From assembly GCA_035629025.1 (NCBI GenBank), contig DASPIU010000084.1:1-49216 (forward strand): a stretch of 49,216 nucleotides of DNA, in the 5' to 3' direction. Every line of letters starts with the position of its first letter. Position 1 is the first letter of the stretch. The notes under the pieces are model-generated. The model had not been told where the DNA came from, did no database searches, and saw only the letters and a program-made list of their open reading frames with translations. The stretch is from Stenotrophomonas_A sp035629025 (GTDB taxonomy: Bacteria; Pseudomonadota; Gammaproteobacteria; Xanthomonadales; Xanthomonadaceae). This document shows, one piece after another, positions 15,122-24,954 of the stretch. A program made the translations under genes and the position numbers.

Positions 15122-16783
15122 GTGAATCCGATGCGCATCCTGCTGCTGTCCGCCTGCCTGTTCGTCGGCGGTGTCGCCCAGGCCGCCAACGATGCAGTGG
15201 CGCAGGCCATCGACGCGGCGGCGTTGTCGCGCCACGTGCAGGTGCTGGCGTCGGACGAGTTCGAGGGCCGCGCGCCGGCCAGCGCCGGTGAGCAGCGCAC
15301 CATCGACTATCTCGTTGCGCAGTTCCGCGCCGCCGGCCTGCAGCCGGGCGGCGATGCCGGTGGCTGGACCCAGTCGGTGCCGCTGGTGCGCGCGCAGGTC
15401 GAAGGCCCGGTACAGGCGACGCTGCGCCAGGGCGGCAGCAGCCGCGCGCTGCGCAATGGCGAGGACATCACCTTGCAGAGCCTGCGCCCGCGCGAAGCGG
15501 TGGCGGTGGAAGATGCGCCGCTGGTATTCGTCGGCTACGGCATCAGCGCGCCGGAGCGGCACTGGGACGACTACAAGGGCGTGGACCTGAAGGGCAGGAT
15601 CGCGGTCGTGCTGATCAACGATGCCGACTTTGAAAGCCCCGGTCCGGGCGCCTTCGATGGCAAGGCGGTGACCTACTACGGCCGCTGGACCTACAAGTTC
15701 GAGGAAGCCGCGCGCCGCGGCGCCGCCGGCGTGTTGATCGTCCATGAAACCGCGCCGGCCGCCTACGGCTGGAACACCGTGCGCAGCTCGGGGCTGTCGC
15801 CGCTGTTCGATATCGAGCGCGAGCCGGCGCAGGCGCTGGCCCTGCACACGCCGCTGCGCGGCTGGCTGCAACGCGAACAGGCCGTGGCGATCTTCCGCGA
15901 CGCCGGGCTGGACTTCGATGCGCTCAAGCGCCAGGCCATGCAGCCCGATTTCAAGCCGGTGGCTTTGGGTGACGCACGGTTGAGCGCGCACTTCCGGGTC
16001 AAGCGCGAGCGCGTTGTCACCCATAACGTGGTGGCGCGTCTGGCCGGCACCACGCATGCGGACGAGACGGTGATCTTCTCCGCGCACTGGGATGCCTTCG
16101 GCGTTGGCGAGCCCGATGCGCAAGGCGACCGCATCCGCCATGGCGCGGTCGACAACGCCACCGGCGTGGCCAGCGTGCTGGAACTGGCGCGCAGCTTTGC
16201 CGCCGGGCCGCGGCCGCAGCGCAGCCTGCTGTTCATCGCTCTCACCGCCGAAGAAAAGGGGCTGCTGGGCGCGAGCTACTACGCGGCCCATCCGCTGGTG
16301 CCGCTGGATCGCACCGTCGCCGTGTTGAACATGGAGATGTTCAGCCCGGACGGCCCGGTCCGCGACATCGCTTCGTGGGGTCTGGGCAAGGTCTCGCTGG
16401 AAGACGACCTCAAGCGTGCCGCGCAGGCGCGTGGCCGCCAGTACAGCCCGGACCCGAACCTGGAGGCCGGCTTCTTCTATCGCGCCGATCACTTCGCCTT
16501 TGCCCGTGTCGGCGTGCCGGCCATCACCATCGGCCCGGGCCTGGACCGCGTGGAAGGTGGCGTCGCCGCCGGCAAGGCGCTGCGCGATGCCTACTTCCGT
16601 GATTGCTATCACCAGCCCTGCGACCGCTGGACGCCGCAATGGGACGCGCGTGGCCATGCCGCCGACACGCAGATCGTCTACGACCTCGGGCGCCTGCTCG
16701 CCAATAGCCGCACCTGGCCCACCTGGGCGGAGGGCAGCGAGTTCAAGCAAGCGCGCGAACGCAGCGAGGCGGCGCGGCGCTGA
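15122..16783 (+). CDS. Secreted M28-family zinc aminopeptidase
   Basis: A 553-residue protein with a signal peptide of about 21 residues. A PA-like insert (about 130-220, GVDLKGRIAVVL...GAAGVLIVHE) comes before the catalytic domain. Zinc ligands and catalytic residues are visible in SAHWDAFG, AVDNATG, TAEEKGLLG, and downstream in NMEMF and an acidic/His-rich end. Likely removes N-terminal residues from peptides in the periplasm or outside. GTG 15122 or ATG 15131 may be used; the signal peptide works with either. TACACT at 15085-15090 is a candidate -10 box. Confidence 0.88.
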   Translation: MNPMRILLLSACLFVGGVAQAANDAVAQAIDAAALSRHVQVLASDEFEGRAPASAGEQRTIDYLVAQFRAAGLQPGGDAGGWTQSVPLVRAQVEGPVQATLRQGGSSRALRNGEDITLQSLRPREAVAVEDAPLVFVGYGISAPERHWDDYKGVDLKGRIAVVLINDADFESPGPGAFDGKAVTYYGRWTYKFEEAARRGAAGVLIVHETAPAAYGWNTVRSSGLSPLFDIEREPAQALALHTPLRGWLQREQAVAIFRDAGLDFDALKRQAMQPDFKPVALGDARLSAHFRVKRERVVTHNVVARLAGTTHADETVIFSAHWDAFGVGEPDAQGDRIRHGAVDNATGVASVLELARSFAAGPRPQRSLLFIALTAEEKGLLGASYYAAHPLVPLDRTVAVLNMEMFSPDGPVRDIASWGLGKVSLEDDLKRAAQARGRQYSPDPNLEAGFFYRADHFAFARVGVPAITIGPGLDRVEGGVAAGKALRDAYFRDCYHQPCDRWTPQWDARGHAADTQIVYDLGRLLANSRTWPTWAEGSEFKQARERSEAARR

Positions 16784-16904
16784 GCCGGCGCGCCCGCGTG
16801 CGGGCGCCAGCGTTGCATTCGCGCCGGGCGTCGTTCCATTGCGGACACGGCCGCTGCGCGGAAAAAGACTAGAATCCGGTTGTTCCCGCTTCGCCCTGTC
16901 TCGT

Positions 16905-17816
16905 ATGTCCTCCAACGTCGACGCTGGCGCGCCTGCTGCGCGCCGCGGTTTTGTCGTCCTTGCCCTGTTGCTGGTCTACGTCGTCTGGGGTTCGACCTAC
17001 CTCGGTATCCGTCTGGCCCTGGAAGGCGGCGCGCTGCCGCTGACGATGGTCTCCGGTGCGCGCTTCATCGTCGCCGGCACGCTGCTGTACGCGGTGCTGC
17101 GCTGGCGCGGCGTACCCGCGCCGACCCGCCGGCAGTGGCCGAACGTGGCAATGATGGGCGCGACCCTGCTGCTGCTCGGCAACGGCATGGTGGTGCTGGC
17201 CGAGCGCGATGTGTCCTCCGGCCTGGCCGCGACCGCAGTGGCATCGGTGCCGTTGTGGATGGCGCTGTTTTCCGCGATGCGCGGCCAGCACGCGACGCGC
17301 GGCGAATGGCTGGGCATCGTCATCGGCTTTCTCGGCGTGGTCTGGCTCAACGCCGGCAGCAGCCTCACTGCCACGCCTACTGGCCTGGTCCTGCTGCTGA
17401 TCGCGCCGGTGGGCTGGGCGTTCGGCTCGATCTGGTCGCGCGGCCGCGACCTGCCAGCACCGTTCATGACCGCCGCCGGGCAGATGATCTGCGGTGGTGT
17501 GCTGATTTTCCTGGCCGGCCTCGTCATGGGCGAGCGTCCGCATACGCTGCCCACGCCGCAGGGGTTGCTGGCCGTGGCCTACCTGTGCGTGTTCGGTTCG
17601 ATCATCGCCTTCACCGCTTACGTGTGGCTGCTTCAGAACGTGCGCCCGGCGCTGGCTGGCAGCTATGCCTACGTCAACCCGGTGATCGCCGTGGCGCTGG
17701 GCGCGTGGGTCGGCCATGAGCAGTTCACCACCGCCGACCTGGTGGCGATGGCGGTGATCCTGGCCGGTGTGGTCGTGGTCACCCTGTCGCGCGGCCGCGC
17801 GGGGGCGCCACGATGA
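16905..17816 (+). CDS. EamA/DMT-family exporter, YedA-like
   Basis: A 303-residue inner-membrane protein with ten hydrophobic stretches and two EamA repeats. The opening VYVVWGSTYLGIRLALEGG is typical of YedA-like drug/metabolite transporters. ATG 16905 follows TAGAAT (16870-16875) by 29 nt, a likely -10 box. Its stop overlaps the next transporter gene by four bases. Substrate unknown. Confidence 0.88.
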   Translation: MSSNVDAGAPAARRGFVVLALLLVYVVWGSTYLGIRLALEGGALPLTMVSGARFIVAGTLLYAVLRWRGVPAPTRRQWPNVAMMGATLLLLGNGMVVLAERDVSSGLAATAVASVPLWMALFSAMRGQHATRGEWLGIVIGFLGVVWLNAGSSLTATPTGLVLLLIAPVGWAFGSIWSRGRDLPAPFMTAAGQMICGGVLIFLAGLVMGERPHTLPTPQGLLAVAYLCVFGSIIAFTAYVWLLQNVRPALAGSYAYVNPVIAVALGAWVGHEQFTTADLVAMAVILAGVVVVTLSRGRAGAPR

Positions 17817-18727
17817 CGACGCCTGACGAGGCCGCGCGCCAGCGCCGCCAGGGTGTCGCGATCACCGCGGGCGCGTTCGTCATCTGGGGCCTGTTCCCGA
17901 TCTACTGGCATCTGCTGCAGGCGGTGCCGTCGCCGTTGATCATCGCCCACCGCATTGTCTGGAGCACGTTGCTGGTCGTGAGCTGGCTGCTGCTGTCCTC
18001 GCGCCTGGGCTGGCTGCGGCGCATTGCCGCGCAGCCGCGCGCGCTCGGCCTGCTGGCCTTGAGTGGACTGGCCATCGGCTTCAACTGGGGTCTGTATATC
18101 TGGGCCATCAATGCCGGGCATGTGATCGAAAGCAGCCTGGGCTACTACATCAATCCGCTGGTCAGCGTGCTGCTGGGCGTACTGGTGCTGAAGGAGCGCC
18201 TGCGTTCGCTGCAATGGCTGGCGGTGGGCTGCGCCGCCCTCGGCGTGGCCTGGCTGACCTGGGCCGCCGGCACGCCGCCGTGGATTGCACTGGGCCTGGC
18301 ACTGTCGTTCGGCCTGTATGGCTTGCTGCGCAAGATCGTCGCGGTGGACGCGGTGGCTGGCCTTGGTGTGGAAAGCCTGTATTTGTTCCTGCCCGCGCTC
18401 GGCTTTGTGTTGTGGAGCGAGCAGGGCCACGGCGGTGGTTTCGTGCACGGCTGGACCCTGCGCGACGACCTGCTGCTGGCCTTTGGCGGCGTGGTTACCG
18501 CGGTGCCGCTGATCGCCTTTGCCTACGGCGTGCGGCGCATTCCGTTGTCGCTGGTGGGCATCCTGCAATACATCGCGCCGACCCTGCAGTTGTTGTTGGG
18601 CGTGTGGTATTTCCATGAACCCTTCGATCCGGCGCGCGTGGTTGGATTCGTGGCGATCTGGATCGGCCTGCTGGTGTTCCTGGGCGAAGGGCTGTGGCGC
18701 TCGCGGCGCATGTTGCCGGCACGCTGA
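17813..18727 (+). CDS. rarD: EamA-family permease RarD
   Basis: A 304-residue membrane protein with about ten helices. Family segments GLFPIYWHLL, HRIVWS, NWGLYIWAINAGHVIESSLGYYINPL and the C-terminal FHEPF mark the RarD group. It overlaps the upstream transporter gene (ATGA), so the pair is translated together. Originally linked to chloramphenicol tolerance in some bacteria; substrate here unknown. Confidence 0.9.
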   Translation: MTTPDEAARQRRQGVAITAGAFVIWGLFPIYWHLLQAVPSPLIIAHRIVWSTLLVVSWLLLSSRLGWLRRIAAQPRALGLLALSGLAIGFNWGLYIWAINAGHVIESSLGYYINPLVSVLLGVLVLKERLRSLQWLAVGCAALGVAWLTWAAGTPPWIALGLALSFGLYGLLRKIVAVDAVAGLGVESLYLFLPALGFVLWSEQGHGGGFVHGWTLRDDLLLAFGGVVTAVPLIAFAYGVRRIPLSLVGILQYIAPTLQLLLGVWYFHEPFDPARVVGFVAIWIGLLVFLGEGLWRSRRMLPAR

Positions 18728-18805
18728 CGGCAGCCACGACGCCACGCGGACCCGAGTGCGGGTAGGCTGTTCCCACCTGCGCAACCGCCGAGTCCTCCAC
18801 GCCCC

Positions 18806-19771
18806 ATGACGGCCGCACGCCATGCCATCGAAGCGAGCCTGGTCGCCTTCCGCGCGGGCGAGCCCGCGACCCTGGCGCTGGTGGTGGCCACCGAGGGCTC
18901 GACCTACGTCAAGCCGGGCGCGCTGGCGCTGTTCGCTGAGCAGGGCACGCGCGAGGGCTGGCTCAGTGGCGGTTGCCTGGAAGCGGATATCGCCTTGCAG
19001 GCCGCTGCCGCGCTGCAGGCCGGCGAGCTGACGTTGATGGAGATCGATACGCGCAGCGACGAGGACCTGCTCTCTGGTTCGGCCGTAGGTTGCCGTGGCC
19101 GACTGCATCTGGCGCTGCTGCCGTTGCCGGCGCTCAGCGGCTGGGACACGCTGGCGCGTGCCTGGCTGGCACGACGCGGCGCGCTGTGCCTGCAGCTGGA
19201 CGCGCAGGGGCGATGCTGTGCATCGATTGGCGATGTGCTCCAGGAATGGCCGCTGCCACTCGACACAAGGCATGTGGCCGCGCGCTTCCATGTGCGCATT
19301 CCGGCGCCGCCGGCGCTCGCGCTGTTTGGCGCCGGACCGGAAAGCGAGGTCCTGCTGCCCTGGCTGCGCCAGCTCGGCTGGATGACCACGCTGGTGGAAA
19401 AGCGGCCACGCTGGCGCGGGCAGGGTGTGCTGGCCGACCAGCATGTCGAGGCCACGCCCGCGCAGGCGCTGGCTGCCGGACTCGATGCTGAGGCCGTACT
19501 GGTGATGCACCACCACTTCGAGCTCGATCGCGAAGCCCTCGACGCACTCGCCGCGCATCCGGCGCGCTTCATCGGCCTGCTCGGGCCGCGCCGGCGTCAG
19601 CAGGACCTGTTCCAGCTGCTGGCCCCTGCGCAACGCGAGCAGCTGATGCCACGGCTGCGGTCGCCGGTCGGCCTGCACCTGGGGGGCGAGGGACCGCAGG
19701 CCATCGCGCTGAGCATTGCCGCGCAGCTGCAGCGCTGGCGCGAGGACGAAGACGAGGACGCGATCACGTGA
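18806..19771 (+). CDS. xdhC: XdhC-family molybdenum cofactor insertion protein
   Basis: A 321-residue protein with an N-terminal XdhC/CoxI domain (STYVKPGALALF, LSGGCLEADI) and a C-terminal Rossmann domain (LFGAGPES, then HHHFELD and IGLLGPRRR). XdhC binds molybdenum cofactor, helps its sulfuration and delivers it to xanthine dehydrogenase-type enzymes. No such enzyme gene is in the window. TAGGCT at 18763-18768 may be the -10 box. Its stop overlaps mocA. Confidence 0.88.
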   Translation: MTAARHAIEASLVAFRAGEPATLALVVATEGSTYVKPGALALFAEQGTREGWLSGGCLEADIALQAAAALQAGELTLMEIDTRSDEDLLSGSAVGCRGRLHLALLPLPALSGWDTLARAWLARRGALCLQLDAQGRCCASIGDVLQEWPLPLDTRHVAARFHVRIPAPPALALFGAGPESEVLLPWLRQLGWMTTLVEKRPRWRGQGVLADQHVEATPAQALAAGLDAEAVLVMHHHFELDREALDALAAHPARFIGLLGPRRRQQDLFQLLAPAQREQLMPRLRSPVGLHLGGEGPQAIALSIAAQLQRWREDEDEDAIT

Positions 19772-20370
19772 CCGCGGAGTTTGTCGCCGTGGTGCTGGCG
19801 GCCGGTGGCAGCCAGCGGCTGGGTTATCCCAAGCAGCTGCTGCGTCGCGACGGAACTACTCTGCTGCGCCATGCCGCAGAGCTGGCCTCCAGCAGCGGCG
19901 CGGCGCGGGTGCTGGTCGCGCTCGGTGCGCAGCGCGAGTTGCTGCAGGCCGAGTTGTGCGACCTGCGCGTGGAGATTGTGGACGTGGCGGATTGGCTGGA
20001 TGGCCTGGGTGCCAGCCTAGCGCGCGTGCAGCAGGCATTGCGCAGCGCTCGGTATCGTCATGTGCTGGTGCTGGGCTGCGACCAGCCGGCGCTCGCCGCG
20101 TCACATCTGCAGCAGCTGCTGACGGCGGCCGCGCGTAGCGGTGGCAGCGCCTTCAGCGGCTATGCCGGCGTGCGCGGCTTGCCGGCCGTGGTTGCCTGGC
20201 CGCTGTGGACGCAGGCACGTTTTGCCGGCGACGCGGGTTTGCGCGAGGTGGCGCGCAGCGGCGCGCACGCCGTGGCAGTGGTGGATGCGCCGGAGCTGGC
20301 GCTGGATGTGGATACCGCGGCCGACGTCAGTGCGGCTGTCAGCCTTGGGTGGCTGGATCGGCCTGGTTGA
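19768..20370 (+). CDS. mocA: Molybdenum cofactor cytidylyltransferase-like protein
   Basis: A 200-residue nucleotidyltransferase of the MobA/MocA fold: VVLAAGGSQRLGYPKQLL is the nucleotide-binding signature and VLGCDQP the metal-binding region. It would add CMP to molybdopterin, the form used by xanthine dehydrogenase-like enzymes. GTG start overlaps the xdhC stop (GTGA), and the two products would serve the same cofactor. Its 3' end overlaps the convergent hydrolase gene by 32 bp. Confidence 0.85.
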   Translation: MTAEFVAVVLAAGGSQRLGYPKQLLRRDGTTLLRHAAELASSSGAARVLVALGAQRELLQAELCDLRVEIVDVADWLDGLGASLARVQQALRSARYRHVLVLGCDQPALAASHLQQLLTAAARSGGSAFSGYAGVRGLPAVVAWPLWTQARFAGDAGLREVARSGAHAVAVVDAPELALDVDTAADVSAAVSLGWLDRPG

Positions 20371-21484
20371 GGTCAGCGCGAATCGCGTCGCCGGCCGGCA
20401 ATTGCAGCGGCGCCGGACACTGCGCTTGCGCCTGCGGATTGGCCGCGAACCACTGCTCGACCATCGGTGCCAGCAGGTCCACACGCATCGGCAGACTCAG
20501 GTGATTCTCGCCATGCAGTTCCAGGTAGTGCGCGCGCGGCGCCGAAGCGGCCAGCAGACGACCGTGCGCCACCGGGATGTGGCGGTCCGCATCACCATGC
20601 AGCAACAGCACGCAAGCGCGCGTATCGGTCACGGCGGGGGCCACGTCCAGCCGGTCCAGCTGGATGCCCAGCTGCTGGTCGGCGGCGGCGATCACCTGGT
20701 CGAGATTCTGGTCGCCATAGCGCCAGCGCATGTACCCCGACACCGCGCGCGCTTCCCAGTCGCGTGGCGTCTCGGCCAGCATGTGCGGGACCATGTCGCG
20801 GATGCCGCGGCCGGCGTTGGCGAAGGACTCCACCGCCACCACGCCGGCGACCTGGTCGCCGAGCTTGTCGGCACTGAACAGCGCGGTGGCCGCGCCATAC
20901 GACACCCCGAACAGGTAGAGCGGCCCGACGATCTCGCCGCGCTCGCGCAGCTCGCCGATCACCCGCACCACGTCGTCGGATTCGCGGGTGCCGTAGCCGG
21001 CCAGGCCGCTGCCGGACTGGCCGTGGTTGCGCAGGTCCAGCGCGATGGCGCGATAGCCCGCCTGTGCCAGCGACAGCGACCACGGCAGCAGCGAATTGCC
21101 GTCCATCATCCAGCCGTGCAGCAGGATCACCGTGCCGCGCGGCGCGCTGCGTGGCTGCGCGGCCAGGCGCGGATTGAAGTTGAAGTCGAAGGCAACGTGC
21201 TGGGTGCCGGCGGAGTTGGGGCTGCGCTTGAAGTGGTACTCGAAGCCGTACTCGCCCGGGTCGAACGCACGCCAGAAGATCGGCACGCCGTCGCGGCCGG
21301 GCAGGGTACCGCTGCGGGTGGGCAGCTTCTCGAGCAGGGTCTTGGTATCGACCATGCCGAGCAGCGGCGATGCGCCGCCGGGGGCGACCAGCCGTGAACT
21401 GAGCGAAGTGGAGGAGCAACCGCTGCCGGCCAGCCAGACGCAGAGCAGGGCCAGCAGGCCGGCCGCGAGCAACGGGCGCGACAT
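20339..21484 (-). CDS. Alpha/beta hydrolase, probable lipoprotein
   Basis: A 381-residue hydrolase read from ATG 21484; seven further codons upstream are in frame but precede the signal peptide. The N-terminus is a hydrophobic signal ending in LAGSGC, a lipobox that is unusual at the -3 position. The fold shows the oxyanion LLHGWMMDG, nucleophile GVSYGAA, acid HGDADRHIP and histidine GENHLSLP. A minus-strand TAGGCT at 21522-21517 is a likely -10 box. Substrate unknown. Confidence 0.85.
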   Translation of the reverse strand: MSRPLLAAGLLALLCVWLAGSGCSSTSLSSRLVAPGGASPLLGMVDTKTLLEKLPTRSGTLPGRDGVPIFWRAFDPGEYGFEYHFKRSPNSAGTQHVAFDFNFNPRLAAQPRSAPRGTVILLHGWMMDGNSLLPWSLSLAQAGYRAIALDLRNHGQSGSGLAGYGTRESDDVVRVIGELRERGEIVGPLYLFGVSYGAATALFSADKLGDQVAGVVAVESFANAGRGIRDMVPHMLAETPRDWEARAVSGYMRWRYGDQNLDQVIAAADQQLGIQLDRLDVAPAVTDTRACVLLLHGDADRHIPVAHGRLLAASAPRAHYLELHGENHLSLPMRVDLLAPMVEQWFAANPQAQAQCPAPLQLPAGDAIRADLNQADPATQG

Positions 21485-21650
21485 GTGGGACGACCAGAGG
21501 GACAATCGAGAGCCGCAGCCTAGCGCCGTCCAGCCCGTCTATCTACCGCGCGCTCATGACAGGGGTGTGACCGTTGCCGGATGTTTGGAGTGGTGCGCTT
21601 TGCGTGTGTTGCGTTGCGGGAGGCGACGCGTCGACGCCTGCCGGGACCAC

Positions 21651-21674
21651 TGTAGGAGCGGCTTCAGCCGCGAC
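21651..21674 (+). repeat. REP-type palindromic element
   Basis: TGTAGGAGCGGCTTCAGCCG and the following CGAC form the well-known xanthomonad/pseudomonad REP unit: a GTAGGAGC head and a GCGGCT-TC-AGCCGC stem. A second, degraded inverted unit (TCGCGGCTTCGC near 21689) follows. It lies in the 239-bp gap between the hydrolase start and the ABC permease end; nothing else was seen in that gap. Confidence 0.85.
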
Positions 21675-21723
21675 CGCCAATTGACAGATCGCGGCTTCGC
21701 TAGCCGGCGCCAGCCGCCCGGCC

Positions 21724-23034
21724 TCAGACCTCGCGCAACGCCACCGTGATCGGCAGCCGCGCCGCGCGCAGGGCCGGGAACAACCCGCCGACCAGGCCAA
21801 TGCCCAGCGCCCACTTCAACCCCGTCCACAGCAGTTCGGGCGAGACGCGGAACTGGAACACGACCTGGCTGAAATTGCTGCCCAAGGTCGACACGCTGTA
21901 GCCATTGAAGATGGCCCAGGCGATCAACCCACCCAGCACGCCGCCCAGCAGCGCCAGCAGCATCGTCTCCAGCATCACCGCCATCACCACCGGCAGGCCG
22001 CGGAAACCAATGGCGCGCATCGTCGCGATTTCTCGCGCCCGCGTCGCCACCGCAGCGTACATCGTGTTCAGCGCACCGAATACCGCACCGAAGGCCATGA
22101 TCGTGCCGATGAACTTGCCCAGGATTTCCAGCACCTTGCTCAGGTTGCCGCCCTGCTTCTTGTAGTACTCGCGGGTGGTGAACACGTCGAGCTTCAGCCG
22201 CGGGTCGGCCGCCATCGCGGTCTTGAACTGGCTGAAACCTTCCTTGCCCGTCGTACGCACGCTGATCGACTGGTACGCGCGGCGGTTGTAGGTGCTGGCC
22301 AGGGTTTCGGTGTCGGTCCACATTTCCGAGTCATGCGCATCGCCGCTGGCAAACACGCCGACCACCGTCCACGCCTGGTTGCCCAGGTTGATGGTCTTGC
22401 CGACCTCCAGCCCGCGGAACTGCGACTGCGCACCCTTGCCGACCACGATCTCGCGCAGGCCCGCGCCGAACTTGCGGCCCTCGATGATCTTGACCTTGTC
22501 ATGCACCGCCCAGGCCTGCTCGCCGACACCGCGGAACTGTGCGTTGACATCGGTGCCGTCGGACTTGGACACCAGGTTGACCACCTGCGACAACTCCGGC
22601 GATACCAGCGGCCGGTTGCTGGCGTCGCGCGCCACGCCAGGGAGGCTTGCAATCAACGGCGACTGGTCGCGCATGATCACCGAGTTGGTCTCGGCCTGTG
22701 AGCCGCCGCGCAGCACGATCGCGGTGGTGTCATCGCCGGTGCTGTCCAGGGTGGCCTGGAAGCCCTGGCCCATCGCCAGCATCGCCACCAGCACGCCGAC
22801 CACGCCGGCAATGCCGACCACGATGACCGACGAGGCGCCCCAGCGCTGCGGCAGGCTGGCGATGCCGATGCGCGCGGCGGCCAGCGACAGCCGGCCACTG
22901 CGCGTCAGCAGCAGCCACAGCGCCAGCACCACCGCCACGCCCAGCACCGCGTACCAGGGCAGCATGATCCACACCAGCAGCGCGACGACCAGCGCGAGGA
23001 TCGACAGCAGATTCCACATCCATTGCTTGTTCAT
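21724..23034 (-). CDS. ABC transporter permease, MacB/FtsX type (second subunit)
   Basis: A 436-residue inner-membrane protein. Helices lie at about 8-43 (two close segments), near 68-90, and three in the last 140 residues. Between them is a large periplasmic domain of the MacB/FtsX type. The segment ATRAREIATMRAIGFRG and the end GGLFPALRAARLPITVALREV are the usual coupling and C-terminal motifs. It lies 10 bp after a related permease, so the two would form a heterodimer. Confidence 0.88.
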   Translation of the reverse strand: MNKQWMWNLLSILALVVALLVWIMLPWYAVLGVAVVLALWLLLTRSGRLSLAAARIGIASLPQRWGASSVIVVGIAGVVGVLVAMLAMGQGFQATLDSTGDDTTAIVLRGGSQAETNSVIMRDQSPLIASLPGVARDASNRPLVSPELSQVVNLVSKSDGTDVNAQFRGVGEQAWAVHDKVKIIEGRKFGAGLREIVVGKGAQSQFRGLEVGKTINLGNQAWTVVGVFASGDAHDSEMWTDTETLASTYNRRAYQSISVRTTGKEGFSQFKTAMAADPRLKLDVFTTREYYKKQGGNLSKVLEILGKFIGTIMAFGAVFGALNTMYAAVATRAREIATMRAIGFRGLPVVMAVMLETMLLALLGGVLGGLIAWAIFNGYSVSTLGSNFSQVVFQFRVSPELLWTGLKWALGIGLVGGLFPALRAARLPITVALREV

Positions 23035-23044
23035 GCGTGCTCTC

Positions 23045-24202
23045 CTAGCGGCCAGCCAGCGCGTCGACGATCTTCAGCCGCTGCGCGCGCAGCGCCGGCA
23101 GCAGTCCCACCACCACACCAATGCCGACCATCAGCGCCAGCCCCACCAACCACGTCTGTGCCGGCACGAAGTGCACGGGGAGCGCGCCACCGCTGGCCTT
23201 GGCCAGGCCGGGGATCGCCCCCGAGGCCAGGGCCATGCCAAGCAGGCCGCCGAGCACCACCAGCAGCACCGACTCGAACATCACCAGCGCCAGCACGGTG
23301 CGGTCCTGGAAGCCCAGCGTCTTCAGCGTGGCCAGCTCGGGAATGCGCTCGCGCACTGCCTGGGCCATGGTGTTGCCGGTGAGCAGCAGCAGGGTGAAGA
23401 ACACCGCGCCCATGATCGAGGTGACGATCAGGCCGATATCGGCGAACTGCTTGATGAAGGCCTGCTGGAACGCCGACTCGGTCTGGGTCTTGGTCTCGTG
23501 GTCGGAGTTGGCCGACAGCGCATCGATGGCCTGCGCCACACGCGAGGCCTGGTCGGCGTTGGCGAGCTTGACCGTGTACCAGCTGACCTGGCTCTTGATA
23601 TAGTCGTTGGACTCGTCGAAGTACTTCCAGTTCATCATCAACTGGTTTTCGGCCTGCACATTGGCGCGGTCCTTGGCGCGGAAGATCAGCTTCAGCTCCA
23701 GCGGCCAGTCGTTGCTGCCACCGCGCGGGAAGATGGTCGCCTGCAGCGGGATCACGTCACCGACCTTCCAGCCGAACTTCTTCGCCAGTGCCTCGCCGAC
23801 CGCCGCGCCGTTGCGGGTGTTCTGGAAGGCCTTCAATTGATCCGGCGGTACCTCGTACTCGGTGTAGACGTCGAAGAAGTTCGGCGCCACCGAGAAGTTG
23901 GGAAAGAAGTCCTTCGGGTCACGGTAGATGCCGCCGAACCACATCGCATAGGTGACATCACGCACCCCGGCGATGCTGCGGATCTGCGGTTCCAGCCGCA
24001 CCGGCAGCGACTGGGTGATCGACAACCGCGAAGCCACCACGAGGCGGTTGGCGCCTTCGACCGAGCCACCGGCGGTGAACGCCACGCGCACCGAGTCCAG
24101 CAGCCCGAACAGCAGGAACGCGACGATCACCGAAAACAGGGTCAGCAGTGTCCGCGTCTTGCTGCGGAACAGCTGCGCCCATACGAGCGAGAGATATTTC
24201 AT
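23045..24202 (-). CDS. ABC transporter permease, MacB/FtsX type (first subunit)
   Basis: A 385-residue permease with one N-terminal helix (about 18-38), a periplasmic domain and three C-terminal helices. The segment VRERIPELATLKTLGF is the coupling helix and GLLPALRAQRLKIVDALAG the end motif. It sits 12 bp after the ATPase gene and 10 bp before its partner permease in one operon. Confidence 0.88.
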   Translation of the reverse strand: MKYLSLVWAQLFRSKTRTLLTLFSVIVAFLLFGLLDSVRVAFTAGGSVEGANRLVVASRLSITQSLPVRLEPQIRSIAGVRDVTYAMWFGGIYRDPKDFFPNFSVAPNFFDVYTEYEVPPDQLKAFQNTRNGAAVGEALAKKFGWKVGDVIPLQATIFPRGGSNDWPLELKLIFRAKDRANVQAENQLMMNWKYFDESNDYIKSQVSWYTVKLANADQASRVAQAIDALSANSDHETKTQTESAFQQAFIKQFADIGLIVTSIMGAVFFTLLLLTGNTMAQAVRERIPELATLKTLGFQDRTVLALVMFESVLLVVLGGLLGMALASGAIPGLAKASGGALPVHFVPAQTWLVGLALMVGIGVVVGLLPALRAQRLKIVDALAGR

Positions 24203-24214
24203 GGCGTCCCCCGG

Positions 24215-24904
<690 letters not shown>

Positions 24905-24954
24905 GGGCTTTCCTCTGTGAATGCGGACTGCGGTGTGGTGGTGTGCGAACGCGC

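Noticed and set aside
15002..16915. 637-codon minus-strand open frame over the M28 peptidase
   Set aside because: No domain pattern is visible, and it is antisense to a clear secreted peptidase.
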